From Leifsonia aquatica (lineage in GTDB: Bacteria > Actinomycetota > Actinomycetes > Actinomycetales > Microbacteriaceae): DNA of 64,000 nt. Position 1 is the first letter of the stretch, and every line of letters starts with the position of its first letter. A program made the position numbers and the translations under genes. Positions 36,084 through 45,515 of the stretch are shown here, one piece after another. Location: assembly GCF_014190775.1 (NCBI RefSeq), contig NZ_JACHVP010000006.1, positions 62,001 through 126,000 of the forward strand, in the 5' to 3' direction. The notes below the pieces were generated by a model. That model searched no databases. It saw only the letters and a program-made list of their open reading frames with translations, and was not told where the DNA came from.

Positions 36084-38822
36084 GTGGCGCGCTGGAAGCG
36101 CGGGCAGGCGGCCCAAGGGGTCAAGCAGGCGGTTCACTACGCCTTCGGAGGCGTCTGCGACGCCACCCTGACGGCCAAGACCACTGAGGGCGCTGTCGCG
36201 GCGGCCGGTTACGCGGACGCCGTGATGACCCGCTATATCGTCGAGAACGGCGCCATCCGCGATGACCTGCTCACCCGCTCCCAGCTGAAGGATTGGGTCG
36301 ACGGCGTGGACCCGCTCACCGGTGAACGCCGAGGCCGGGACCTGGAGTCGCCGGTTGCGGATCTGATTCTGGATGCGACGATCAACGCCCCAAAGTCCTT
36401 CTCGATCGCCGCAATGTTGGATCCGGAGGTGGCGGCGGCGTACGAGGATCTGCAGGACCGGTTGCGGGACCGGATTATCAAGCTATGGCAGGCCGAGCTC
36501 AATGCCCGCCGCGGCAAGCAGGGCGCCATCCGAGAAGACCTCGCCCGCATCGAAGTAGTCGAGCTGCAGCACGAACGGTCCCGCTCGCTGGACCCGCACA
36601 AGCACCGTCACTTGTGGCTGAACGTCAAGGTCCAGGGCCTCGACGGGAAGTGGTCCAACGTCGACACCCGTGTGGCACTGCGGTTCCAGAATGTCGTGAA
36701 TGCCGAAGGCGACCTGGCCGCCCGGACCGACCCCGCCTGGATCGCCGCGCTGGCTGCCAAGGGCTTCACCTTGAACTCGGACGGGGAGATCGCGGAGCTA
36801 CAGCATCTTGTGCGGCCGCTGTCGAAGCGCTCCGCTCAGATCGAATCGAACAAGGCGGCGCATCTCCTTCAGTGGAAACAGGAGCACCCGGGTGATGAGC
36901 CTTCGTTCGCGGTGCTAGCCCAAATCGATCAGTGGGCATGGGCGGCTGGTCGTCCGAACAAGCCGAGGCAGTTGAACGAGGAGGATTGGGCGTCCATCGT
37001 CATGGCCGAGCTCCTGCGAGCCGATCCGAAACTGCGCCAACCTCGAAGCGAGCTCGTGGCACGATCAGCGGTACTCGATGATCTCGATATCGACCTGCTT
37101 GCTGCGAAGACGGTCGTGGATGCGGATGCCCGATCGACTGGAACGGGTGGACGGTTCAGCGATATGGACATCCGGGCCGGAGCGATCCGCGCACTCGCGG
37201 GTACTGGGGTGCGAGCCAGCCGGGCGGAACTCGAAATCATCGTCGACAAGGTCATCAAGCTCGCTGAACGATCACACACCGTTACTCTGATCGACGCTGC
37301 GGAGATTCCGCATCACGTCAAGCACCGAATGGCGACATCGACAGCAGCCTTGAAGACCACGGTCGCCCTCAGAATCGACCGGCTCTCCTACAACGGAGAT
37401 GACCGAGCGCCAAACGAAATCGTCGCAATCGCCGCTCTCATCGAACCTGACCGAGAGCTTAACAGCGATCAGCTTGCGGGTGCGTCATCGCTTGCGGGAA
37501 CCGCCGGAATCGTTTGCGTTAGCGGCGCGGCTGGGGCCGGCAAGACGACCATGCTAAAGGTCGCGGGCGCTGCGCTCCGGCAGAGCGGTCGAAAGATGAT
37601 CATCGTCGCGCCAACAAAGAAGGCGTCGTCTGTTGCGGGCAGAGAGGCGAACAGCTCGTCGTCCTCCCTTCACCAACTCCTTCACGACTACGGGTGGCGC
37701 TGGAGGGTAAACGAAGCGGGCAGCGTCGACTGGATCAAGTTGAGTCCGGGGGACGTAGATGCGGATTCTGGGGTCACCTATCGAGGCCCTGTCCGCGAAG
37801 TTAGTGCGGGTGACAGGATCGTTGTCGACGAAGCAGGGATGCTCGAGCTCGAGGCTGCCAACGCGCTTCTCGACGTTATCGGGCGAACTGGAGCAGGGGT
37901 CGCCTTGGTTGGTGATCAACGCCAAGCCCTTCCGGTCGGACATTCCGGCGCAATGGCACTGTTCTGGAGACGGTCGCCACGTCGCGTAGAACTCACCACC
38001 ATCCATCGCTTCCGTGATCCTGAGTGGGCACAGCTGAGCTTGAGACTCCGGGAGCCGGACAGCTCTGAAGACATGCACGCGATCGCCAATGAACTGATTG
38101 AGAAGGGACATGTCGTACTAACGGACAACGATGCCGGTGCGGGTCTTGCGATGGTCGATGCGTGGTTTCAGGCCAATGGGGTTGGGGAAACGATCGCGCT
38201 CATCACGGCGACTCATGCCGAATCGCAAACCATCAGCGAGGCAATCCAAGCCCGTCGACTCGCAGCCGGTCAGGTTTCGACAAGACGAAAGTTCATCGGA
38301 CAAGCAGGACAGGTCATCGGAATCGGTGACATCGTTCAGACGCGGCGCAACGACTCGACGACCGGCGTCGATAATCGCCAGTCCTGGACGGTGAAAAAGA
38401 TCACTGATGACGGCTACGTCGTTCTTGCGGCCGCAGAAGACTCGTCAGACGTTCGGAGAATCAGTACGTCTTACGCTGCCGACCACGTGCACTTGGGCTA
38501 TGCATCGACCGTCTACGGCGTGCAGGGCGAAACGACGGACAGGTCGCTGGTCGGTCCGGGAGTTGACGCGGCGGGCCTGTATGTAGGGCTGACTCGCGGA
38601 CGCCAACGCAATGACATCGTCCTCGTGGCTCCCACGCCATCAGCTGCCCACTCCGAGCTAGTGGAGATGATGCAGCGACAGCCGATCGAGGAGACACTCG
38701 AGAAGTCGCGTTCTGCAGCGAGTCAGGAGTTCCGCCGCGCTGCGACGCTTCATCCGTCGGCGACCGGTCCGGCCCAGTCTTCCCCGGACCAACGCGGACG
38801 CGCGGCGTCAATTCAGCGTTGA
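36084..38822 (+). CDS. MobF-type conjugative relaxase/helicase (TrwC/TraA-like)
   Basis: About 912 residues. The N-terminal relaxase domain has a likely nucleophile Tyr in AVHYAFGG and the three-His metal motif DPHKHRHLWLN near residue 175. The C-terminal half is a RecD2/UvrD-type helicase with Walker A SGAAGAGKTTM, VDEAGMLE (Walker B) and YASTVYGVQGETTDR. Such proteins nick oriT and unwind the transferred strand. The GTG at 36084 is chosen with GAGAGGTGG just upstream; an in-frame GTG at 36072 is within the promoter motif. The T-free tract before it may belong to oriT. Confidence 0.9.
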   Translation: MARWKRGQAAQGVKQAVHYAFGGVCDATLTAKTTEGAVAAAGYADAVMTRYIVENGAIRDDLLTRSQLKDWVDGVDPLTGERRGRDLESPVADLILDATINAPKSFSIAAMLDPEVAAAYEDLQDRLRDRIIKLWQAELNARRGKQGAIREDLARIEVVELQHERSRSLDPHKHRHLWLNVKVQGLDGKWSNVDTRVALRFQNVVNAEGDLAARTDPAWIAALAAKGFTLNSDGEIAELQHLVRPLSKRSAQIESNKAAHLLQWKQEHPGDEPSFAVLAQIDQWAWAAGRPNKPRQLNEEDWASIVMAELLRADPKLRQPRSELVARSAVLDDLDIDLLAAKTVVDADARSTGTGGRFSDMDIRAGAIRALAGTGVRASRAELEIIVDKVIKLAERSHTVTLIDAAEIPHHVKHRMATSTAALKTTVALRIDRLSYNGDDRAPNEIVAIAALIEPDRELNSDQLAGASSLAGTAGIVCVSGAAGAGKTTMLKVAGAALRQSGRKMIIVAPTKKASSVAGREANSSSSSLHQLLHDYGWRWRVNEAGSVDWIKLSPGDVDADSGVTYRGPVREVSAGDRIVVDEAGMLELEAANALLDVIGRTGAGVALVGDQRQALPVGHSGAMALFWRRSPRRVELTTIHRFRDPEWAQLSLRLREPDSSEDMHAIANELIEKGHVVLTDNDAGAGLAMVDAWFQANGVGETIALITATHAESQTISEAIQARRLAAGQVSTRRKFIGQAGQVIGIGDIVQTRRNDSTTGVDNRQSWTVKKITDDGYVVLAAAEDSSDVRRISTSYAADHVHLGYASTVYGVQGETTDRSLVGPGVDAAGLYVGLTRGRQRNDIVLVAPTPSAAHSELVEMMQRQPIEETLEKSRSAASQEFRRAATLHPSATGPAQSSPDQRGRAASIQR

Positions 38823-38837
38823 CGATTGCGCAGCCCG

Positions 38838-39248
38838 CTAACTCAAACCGCCAGCGCGGAGCTGGTAGCCGAGCATATTTGCGCCCTCAAGGGAACCGTC
38901 GATCGCCACGTAACAAAAGAGGGCAACTTCGAGAGCATCGGCTCGCCGTTGGGCGTCCGGAAGTACACCTCCCCGGGCGAAGATGAGGGGGCGACGTCCG
39001 TCCGCCGAGGAGATTCTTGCCGCACGCTCGACAAACTCAGGCTCCAAGTTTCCGCGATGATGATCGACCCACGCGACGAACCTATGGCTGTAGAGATCAC
39101 ACGTCGAGCGAACGTCCGGAGACGCGATGACGGTGTCGGCCGCGCCGAGATACACCATCCATTCACGGCACAGTTTGACGGCGCCTTCACGTGACACACC
39201 AGAAGGGATTGGAGCAGGCGACTCTACTGCCATCTCCCAAGTGTGCAT
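38838..39248 (-). CDS. Mrr-like restriction-endonuclease-fold protein, altered catalytic site
   Basis: 136 residues. The order of REGAVKLCREWMVYLGAAD, a D-bearing strand, RFVAWVDHHRGN and GRRPLIFARGG resembles the Mrr/PD-(D/E)xK core, in which the third segment usually reads (E/Q)VK. Here that place reads WVDH, so the catalytic Lys is missing. It may be a DNA-binding or inactive relative. GAGG lies seven bases before the ATG at 39248. It sits between the relaxase and the Qat genes in opposite orientation to both. Confidence 0.55.
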   Translation of the reverse strand: MHTWEMAVESPAPIPSGVSREGAVKLCREWMVYLGAADTVIASPDVRSTCDLYSHRFVAWVDHHRGNLEPEFVERAARISSADGRRPLIFARGGVLPDAQRRADALEVALFCYVAIDGSLEGANMLGYQLRAGGLS

Positions 39249-39471
39249 CAGTCAACCTCGCGCCGATAATGTCATCCAAACTGGGGCAACCGAAAAGGGT
39301 CGTTGGGCCAACCAGTGAGGCTACGCTTCAGACACCAGTATTCGGGCGACGCCTGACAGCCAGGATCGCACCGAGAGGGTCGGTTCGCCTACCCAGGTCG
39401 CTTGGGCCTAGACGATCGCCAGCCGCGAGAGCCCTTCATGGTTTGAGCGTGGAACGTTTTCGGGAGTATTC

Positions 39472-41214
39472 GTGGGGGCTTCGCAATACCTGTTCGACGA
39501 CAATCCTGCGACGCAGGATTTGACGGGCTTAAGAACAGTCGCGCAGACGATTGCGAACGTTGTCGTCGACGAACGATTTGAAACAGTGACTGTCGGTCTC
39601 AACTCCCCATGGGGAGGAGGCAAGAGCACCGCGCTGAATCTCGTTGGCGTCGAATTGAGAAGCCGGCCGTCGACGGTGGTTGTTGAGATAGACCCATGGG
39701 AGTTCGTTGACTCAGGGGATCCTCGCGGCACTCTAATTGCTCGAGTGCTGGAGGGAATCGCAGTTGAGATACAACTTCGCGCGGATAACGCGCGCGCGAA
39801 AGAGGAAAGCAAGATCGCATCGTTTGCGCAGGACGCAATAGACCGGCTCAATGCGTTGCGCAAGAGGGTCTCCTGGAGCAAGGTTGCACAGGTCGCCATT
39901 AAGTCTGCACTTACTCTCACACCGGACATCTCGGGGATGGTGGACGCACTAACGCCCGCGCCTGAAGCTGAGACACCCTCAAAGGGAATGCGTGCCTTTC
40001 GTGAGGACTTCGGCGCATTGCTCGCCGAGATTCCTGACATCGCCAGAGTCGTTGTCCTTATCGACGACCTAGACAGATCTCTCCCCGATGACGTTCTAGG
40101 CGCATTGGAGGCAATCAAACTATTTCTCAGCGTCAAAGGCATGGCTTTCGTAATCGCCGCAGACGACGACTTCATCAGAGAGAGCCTGCGCAATGCGCTC
40201 GACCGCAACGGTGGGTCCCGAGGTCAATTCGCCGACCGATACACCGAGAAGATCGTACAGTTGCCCTTTACGCTGCCGCGCCTCGCATCACAGGACGCCG
40301 TCGCGTATTTGGCCGCACTTTTCGTCCAGGCTGAACAGGGCGAAGCCGCAGCCATTGCAGTGGCTGAACGGGCAACCCAGCGACGAGCAAACGGTGAAGT
40401 TCCATATGCCGTGGTGAATGCCGCCGGTGATATGCCAACAGAGGAGCACCTACGCCTCGCGAATCAGATCGTGCGAGGGATGAGTAGCTCCCGACGGGAA
40501 ACCCCACGACAGCTCAAGCGATTCTTGAACAATTTCGCCGTTAGGGCTGAGATGTTGGGGGCTCAATTCGATGGCTTTCCAATTGACGTGTTGATGAAGC
40601 TCTGGCTCCTTGAACAGAACTATCCTCACTACTTTCGCGACCTCGTTGGAGCGAGCGCCGACGGAAGGGCAAAACTCCTTCGCGCCTGGGAAGAGGGATC
40701 CGACACCACGCCTGTCGAGATCGCCTCATGGGCACAGGAGGCTCCTGCCGCCTCGCTCGCAGCTGAGTGGGTCGATCGGTACGTTTCGTTTGCGACGGCT
40801 GTAGTGGCCACTTTGCAATCCTCTGCGGCCCTTGACGCCGCCCAGGCCGCGCTTCTCGCAGACCTGCTTGATGTATCCGAGCTGACCCGGACCGGAGCGA
40901 TTCAGCGAATGCAGGATGCGCCTACAACTGGCGACGAGGACGTAGCTCGTCACCTTGCGACTGCGATCGTCGGTGACCGCGAGAGTGCGGCGTTGCCGTC
41001 TCTCCAGGCCCTTGCGCATGCTCGTCCAGATCTGAAGCAATTCATTGTCGAATCGCTCCTGGACGACTACGTGCTGAACGCGATCGGCGCTGAACATCTT
41101 CCTTGGCTTAGCGGCCCATTCCGCGAGGTGCTTCTTGCCCTCCGGGACCGCGACTCTACGACCGAGGACCTGCGTACCGCAATCAGCGAAGAGCTACAGG
41201 AGAATCCGTTCTAA
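39472..41214 (+). CDS. qatA: Qat anti-phage system KAP-family P-loop ATPase QatA
   Basis: 580 residues from a GTG behind GGGAG. The KAP NTPase Walker A is GLNSPWGGGKSTALNL and Walker B is VVVLIDDLDRSLPDDVLGALEAI. The C-terminal part is helical. In the Qat defence system (Gao et al. 2020 gene set) QatA is the ATPase. It overlaps qatB as TAATG, and all four qat genes follow on the same strand with tight spacing. First gene of the operon, after a 220-bp promoter gap. Confidence 0.9.
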   Translation: MGASQYLFDDNPATQDLTGLRTVAQTIANVVVDERFETVTVGLNSPWGGGKSTALNLVGVELRSRPSTVVVEIDPWEFVDSGDPRGTLIARVLEGIAVEIQLRADNARAKEESKIASFAQDAIDRLNALRKRVSWSKVAQVAIKSALTLTPDISGMVDALTPAPEAETPSKGMRAFREDFGALLAEIPDIARVVVLIDDLDRSLPDDVLGALEAIKLFLSVKGMAFVIAADDDFIRESLRNALDRNGGSRGQFADRYTEKIVQLPFTLPRLASQDAVAYLAALFVQAEQGEAAAIAVAERATQRRANGEVPYAVVNAAGDMPTEEHLRLANQIVRGMSSSRRETPRQLKRFLNNFAVRAEMLGAQFDGFPIDVLMKLWLLEQNYPHYFRDLVGASADGRAKLLRAWEEGSDTTPVEIASWAQEAPAASLAAEWVDRYVSFATAVVATLQSSAALDAAQAALLADLLDVSELTRTGAIQRMQDAPTTGDEDVARHLATAIVGDRESAALPSLQALAHARPDLKQFIVESLLDDYVLNAIGAEHLPWLSGPFREVLLALRDRDSTTEDLRTAISEELQENPF

Positions 41215-41972
41215 TGGGCACCTCGGGGGCATTCGGTGGTTCCGGAGCATGGTCCGACACAGTTGATTCGCTATACGACAGTGCCGACGCGCTGGGTTCC
41301 GATAACGAGGCCCCAATCGCTACCACCGTGATGGCCACGCTTGGACGATCGTTGGCAAGAGGCGACCGACGCGGCAAGTCGTACGACGTCAGTGATTTGC
41401 TCGGCGGCCGTGGGATCGCTGGAGCGTCGAGCTCTGGCGACGGAAGAGATAGTGGTGGCGCTCCCTTCACCAGGGAAGCAGCGCGCGGGTCGCTGGTCCT
41501 TGACGCTCTAGCGTCAATCGAAAATGGCGAAATCCCACACCTAGTCGAGTACGGGGTCGACTTCACGTCGCTCGAGGGCTTAAGCGGTCTGAAGCTGCTA
41601 ACGGAGCTGATCGGATTGATCCTCGGTCCGCCGTCACATCCAGATGACGCGGCCCTCCAACAAGCACTAATCGCCACGATGCGATCTTCCGAGAAGCAAG
41701 CGGCCGGGACCTTGGCCGAAACCATCGGACGGTTCGTCAGTGAGCTGGCTTGGCGGAGGACTGTGGTTCAGTTAACCACTAGCCAGCGCCGAGTCTCGGC
41801 GATCGGGTCTTCAATGCGTCGTCTGGAGGAACGCGTGAGGACCTATATCAGCGGAAAGGTCCAGCAGGTCACTGGACAGCTAGTGAATGCGACGCCTCAA
41901 ACCGTCGCCGATTACGCTTCCAAGCTGGCTGCCAAAGCCTGTCGATTGTTTGGTCGAGGAGACGACAAGTGA
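41214..41972 (+). CDS. qatB: Qat system accessory protein QatB
   Basis: 252 residues with no recognised enzyme motif. A Gly/Ser-rich N-terminus (MGTSGAFGGSGAW) and a helical C-terminus are seen, the usual QatB make-up. Start overlaps the qatA stop. Identification rests mainly on position between the KAP ATPase and the QueC-like gene. Confidence 0.8.
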   Translation: MGTSGAFGGSGAWSDTVDSLYDSADALGSDNEAPIATTVMATLGRSLARGDRRGKSYDVSDLLGGRGIAGASSSGDGRDSGGAPFTREAARGSLVLDALASIENGEIPHLVEYGVDFTSLEGLSGLKLLTELIGLILGPPSHPDDAALQQALIATMRSSEKQAAGTLAETIGRFVSELAWRRTVVQLTTSQRRVSAIGSSMRRLEERVRTYISGKVQQVTGQLVNATPQTVADYASKLAAKACRLFGRGDDK

Positions 41973-43231
41973 CAAGTCACTCGGTAACAGTCGCACCCGC
42001 GGGCATGGAAGTTGATTCAGACCAGATCCCGCTCGTTTGGCCACGCGAAGGCGATGTAGACGCAAACGTGATTTCCAATTTGTCTTGGGATCTCGAACAA
42101 TTTGCCGCTGCCAGTCCCGCGGCGCGCGACTTCTATCGAATTGCGGCAGCAGCGTATCTGGCAGATAGCGCCGTGTCGAAGCCAGCCGTCTCGCTTCATC
42201 GGCAGCTCCGCGTAACCACATTTGTCGAGGATCCGCAGCCCTGGGAGGCCGGGGCTCTGACCGATCTTGCCGACTTGCTTCACTGGCTCACTGGCGATTC
42301 GTGGGCCTTCATTCTGAACCCGGAGGACGCACGGCTGCCGCTCCAAGTTGCCGAGCCAGCTGACCGAATCCAGCTGCTTTCGGGAGGGCTCGACTCGCTC
42401 TGCGGAGCCGCCATTGGCCTCAGAGACGAATCGAGCATCCGTTTTGTGGGACACCGCGACGCATCACGCGCGGTTCGACACGCGCAGCGGCTCATTGATG
42501 ACGCAATTGGGGACGTGCCCTACGACCGATTCGAGTTCTACCTGCGAGATACCTCGCGGCGAAAGAACCACGGTCCCCGATCGCGATCGTTGATGTTCAT
42601 GGCCCTTGGAGCGATGTCTGCTCACTCACACGGTGCCAGCACGCTATGGGTACCAGAGAACGGATTCACGAGCATCAACCCGCCGTTGGATGCGGGTCGA
42701 GGTGGAACGCTAACAACTCGCTCGACTCATCCATACACGTTCCTTCTCGTGTCGTCCCTGTTGGAGACTTTGGGCATCGGTGTGGAAATCACGAATCCAT
42801 TCACGTCGATGACCAAGGGGGAACTGGTCGCTGCCGCTCTCCCGGACCTTGCAACGCCCAAGTTTGCCGATGCCCTCAAGTCCTCCTTCTCTTGCGCAAA
42901 GGGGGGAACACAATTTCACGGAGGCGATTCCAACCACAATTGCGGTCTATGTGTCGCTTGCGTCGTAAGGCGCGGCGCCTTCTTGGGCGCGGGAATCGAG
43001 GATCCGAGCGATTATGACTGCGAGCTCCTTGACGGCAGTGACTTGGACGGGCTGTTGAAGCAACGGTGGCGCGATATCGTGAGCCTTCGTGAGGCTGCAG
43101 AATTCGGGATCCCCGAAGAGCTTGTGTTGAGTTCCGCTCGGTGGCCGCGCGACACCGACTTCGCCGGCGTAATGGACCTCGTAAGACGCGGTCTCGCAGA
43201 AATTGGACATGTACAACTTCCCAGCCCTTGA
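41969..43231 (+). CDS. qatC: Qat system QueC-like protein QatC
   Basis: 420 residues. The PP-loop QLLSGGLDSLCGA matches 7-cyano-7-deazaguanine synthase, and the C-terminal Cys cluster CAKGG...CGLCVACVVRRGAF is the zinc site of QueC. The N-terminal 120 residues are extra compared with housekeeping QueC. No other queuosine gene is near, so defence rather than tRNA modification is likely. GTGA overlap with qatB. Confidence 0.9.
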   Translation: MTSHSVTVAPAGMEVDSDQIPLVWPREGDVDANVISNLSWDLEQFAAASPAARDFYRIAAAAYLADSAVSKPAVSLHRQLRVTTFVEDPQPWEAGALTDLADLLHWLTGDSWAFILNPEDARLPLQVAEPADRIQLLSGGLDSLCGAAIGLRDESSIRFVGHRDASRAVRHAQRLIDDAIGDVPYDRFEFYLRDTSRRKNHGPRSRSLMFMALGAMSAHSHGASTLWVPENGFTSINPPLDAGRGGTLTTRSTHPYTFLLVSSLLETLGIGVEITNPFTSMTKGELVAAALPDLATPKFADALKSSFSCAKGGTQFHGGDSNHNCGLCVACVVRRGAFLGAGIEDPSDYDCELLDGSDLDGLLKQRWRDIVSLREAAEFGIPEELVLSSARWPRDTDFAGVMDLVRRGLAEIGHVQLPSP

Positions 43232-43955
43232 TTGCCATGCTCACGTCGCTCACGACGTGACCCAGGCTCAGGTGAAGTCCCTCGAAGGCGCCATCATCTT
43301 CGCGATGACTCGTTCCCTAAACGAGTTCCATGCTGCGACTAGCAATCGTCAGCGTGGGCTGGTGTGGGCAATCGGCACTCATCCCGCCAACGCATCGTCT
43401 CTCAACCAATGGTCCGGAGACCGCTTCCGCCGACTTGCGAAGCTATCTCCGATAATCGGGGAGGTGGGACTCGATCGTCGTGGAGACCTGGAGGCCCAAG
43501 CTCGCATATTCCGCGAAGTTCTCGTCAATGCGGGCGCCTCGCTCATCTCTGTGCATTCGACCGGACGAACGCGCGAGGTCATTAATGCACTCGAGAAGAA
43601 TAGCCACCCGGGAGTAATTCTTCATTGGTTCCTCGGAAACCCCCAGGAGGTTTCGCGGGCTGCGGCGTTGGGGTGCTTCTTTTCAGTTAACGCCGCGATG
43701 TCGGACGCTCAACTGACTGCGCTGCCTCTCGACCGGGTGCTACCAGAAACAGACTTTCCTTCGTCGCGAACGCGAACCGGGGCTCGTGTCCCGGGCGACG
43801 TCCGTGCCTTGGAAAAGACTGTTGCCCGCCTTACTCGTAAGGACGTTGGCGAAGTGCGCGAGCTTTGGTATCGCAATCTGCGAAGGCTGTCGCTCCAGGC
43901 AGAGGTGGTCCATCGATTACCGCTAGAGCTGGCTGATGCCTTGGAAAGGGCCTAA
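43209..43955 (+). CDS. qatD: Qat system TatD-family nuclease QatD
   Basis: 248 residues of the TatD amidohydrolase fold. Metal motifs DCHAHV, IGEVGLDR, SVHSTG, LHWFLG and PETDFPSS are all visible, so the nuclease centre looks intact. It is shorter and more divergent than housekeeping TatD. The ATG at 43209 lies inside the end of qatC; a TTG at 43203 is the track start and is less likely. Last gene of the qat operon. Confidence 0.88.
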   Translation: MYNFPALDCHAHVAHDVTQAQVKSLEGAIIFAMTRSLNEFHAATSNRQRGLVWAIGTHPANASSLNQWSGDRFRRLAKLSPIIGEVGLDRRGDLEAQARIFREVLVNAGASLISVHSTGRTREVINALEKNSHPGVILHWFLGNPQEVSRAAALGCFFSVNAAMSDAQLTALPLDRVLPETDFPSSRTRTGARVPGDVRALEKTVARLTRKDVGEVRELWYRNLRRLSLQAEVVHRLPLELADALERA

Positions 43956-44039
43956 GAACACTTTCGGACGGGCCAACATTCTCAGCGCGACTGGACGTCG
44001 AGGGTGTTGTCGAAAGCAATTCGGCGTCCCACCGCTATG

Positions 44040-44078
44040 CGTCTGATGGGGCCCGACAAGGTCGCGCCCCACCAGACG
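44040..44078. terminator. Hairpin between convergent qatD and ssb
   Basis: CGTCTG-A-TGGGGC pairs with GCCCCA-CC-AGACG around a 14-nt loop. It lies in the 130-bp gap between the convergent qatD and ssb genes, where a bidirectional terminator is expected. No T-run, so the call is tentative. Confidence 0.42.
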
Positions 44079-44085
44079 GCAAGGG

Positions 44086-44532
44086 TTAGTTGATCGTCGC
44101 AGAAGCAGCCTGCGGTGTCCGGGCATCCGAGCTAGGCCCGGTCGCGGATGCGTCCAGGCCGTCAGCTTTTGGGACGCGACGGGTCACCTCCGCTGTCGTG
44201 TAGCGGAGCGACGGCCCGACGCTGTCGGCGACGACTTCTGTGGCGGCTCGGGGTTCGCCGGTGGCCTGGTCGGTCCAGTGGCGGAACTCGAGGTTGCCGT
44301 TGACGATGACGGTGTCGCCTTTGGCGAGGCTGGCGCGGACGTTCTCGGCTGTGCGGCCGAAGACGGTGGTGCGGTGGTACTGGGTGTCTCCGTCGACCCA
44401 TTTGCCGTCTTCGAGCTTGCGGTCGGTGACGGCGACGGTGAACTTGGCGAACTTGGTGCCGTTCTGTGATTCGCCGTAGTCAGGGTCGGCGACGAGGTTG
44501 CCTTCGATACTGATGGGGACTCGTGTGCTCAT
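44086..44532 (-). CDS. ssb: ICE single-stranded DNA-binding protein
   Basis: 148 residues with an OB-fold SSB core (GNLVADPDYG, KFAKFTVAVTDR, YHRTTVFGRTAENV, GDTVIVNGNLEFRHW). The short, divergent C-terminal tail ends SATIN rather than the DDDxPF tip of housekeeping SSB, so it may not recruit the same repair partners. It likely coats transferred single strands. Expressed leftward behind a copy of the bipartite ICE element at 44577-44626. GAAAGGA precedes the ATG. Confidence 0.9.
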   Translation of the reverse strand: MSTRVPISIEGNLVADPDYGESQNGTKFAKFTVAVTDRKLEDGKWVDGDTQYHRTTVFGRTAENVRASLAKGDTVIVNGNLEFRHWTDQATGEPRAATEVVADSVGPSLRYTTAEVTRRVPKADGLDASATGPSSDARTPQAASATIN

Positions 44533-44576
44533 TGTTGTTTCCTTTCTATTTGGCGGCCACGGGTTGGGTCGCTTTT

Positions 44577-44626
44577 CACTTAGAACTTCCGGTTCAAGGG
44601 CAGAGAATGCGCGCAGAGAGCGCGCA
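44577..44626 (-). promoter_or_regulatory. Bipartite ICE promoter element (copy 2, ssb)
   Basis: On the minus strand: TGCGCGC (44626-44620), TGCGCGC (44615-44609), 16 bp, then CCGGAAGTTCTAAGTG ending at 44577. The arrangement is identical to that before the relaxase, and it lies 44 bp before the ssb start. Confidence 0.7.
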
Positions 44627-44643
44627 AATCGCGTCCCTGACTC

Positions 44644-45114
44644 TCACGCATTGGCGTGGCTTTGGCGGATCCAGTCGGTCCACTCCGCCGGGACGGCGTC
44701 GTCGCCGGTTTGTGTGAGTTCGGTGTGGCCGTTGTGGCATTCGCCGTTGTACCAAGTCGCCAGGCGTGGGAGGGCGACGGCGAGGCGTTCGTGCCAGCCG
44801 ATGGGTCCGTAGCCGGCGTCGAGGCTGTCGTAGGAGACCAGCCAGGCGGTGTGGAGTGCGGAGAGTTCTTCGACGAGTGCGCCGTGCTTGAACCAGCACG
44901 GCGGGATCTTCCGCGTGGCGATGTTGTAGCGGTGGGTGAACCAGACCACCCACTCCCGCAGGTCGGTCCACACCCGTCGGGCGTCCTCGTCCTCCAGAGT
45001 GCGCCAGTTGATGACGCGGATGCCGAGCATTCCAGGACTCTGCCGGGGCGCTTGGTTCTCCCATCCCTCGGCGAGGGAGGCGACGAGGTCGTCGAGGGGG
45101 ATGTCGTCGGTCAC
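44644..45114 (-). CDS. Hypothetical ICE protein (WFKHG family)
   Basis: 156 residues, soluble, Trp-rich (WTDLREWVVWFTHRYN, CWFKHGALVEELSALHTAW, WYNGECHNGH, AEWTDWIRQ). I know this pattern from actinobacterial conjugation clusters but not its role. Its ATG overlaps the HNH gene stop by four bases, so both are in the leftward transfer operon. Confidence 0.65.
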   Translation of the reverse strand: MTDDIPLDDLVASLAEGWENQAPRQSPGMLGIRVINWRTLEDEDARRVWTDLREWVVWFTHRYNIATRKIPPCWFKHGALVEELSALHTAWLVSYDSLDAGYGPIGWHERLAVALPRLATWYNGECHNGHTELTQTGDDAVPAEWTDWIRQSHANA

Positions 45115-45515
45115 GGCTGCTCCAGGGACGCTTCGATGTAGTGGGCGATCTTGGCCTGCAGCCGGGCGATCGCCTGGACGGAAGCGGTGCGGCGCGAGAC
45201 GAACCCCGAGAGGGCACGGTCGCGGTCGATCAGCTGGTGGACGTATTCGTGGCAGCGCGGGTGCAGCGCGGTCAGGTCTTCATGCGGCTCGTGGGCGGTC
45301 CATCCGTGCGGGGTCTGGGTGACGCCGCGGTAGTCGAGGTGGTGCAGCTCGAGCGAGTGGGAGCCACCGGCGCCGAGGCAGAGGGCGCAGCGGATTTCGC
45401 CGTTGCGGGTCTGCTCGTCGAGGAACCATCGGTCGCGGCGGGCGAACCAGGCTCCGGAGTGCAGGTAGTTGGTGCGGTACGTGTTGCCCCGGGCGGGACG
45501 GCGACGGTTGGACAT
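45111..45515 (-). CDS. HNH-type endonuclease-like protein
   Basis: 134 residues. CALC near residue 43, LELHHLDYRG and HEDLTALHPRCHEYVHQLID are the Cys/His pairs of an HNH/ββα-metal site. Could nick or cut DNA during transfer or act as a toxin; evidence does not decide. It overlaps both neighbours by 1-4 bases within the transfer operon. Confidence 0.7.
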   Translation of the reverse strand: MSNRRRPARGNTYRTNYLHSGAWFARRDRWFLDEQTRNGEIRCALCLGAGGSHSLELHHLDYRGVTQTPHGWTAHEPHEDLTALHPRCHEYVHQLIDRDRALSGFVSRRTASVQAIARLQAKIAHYIEASLEQP

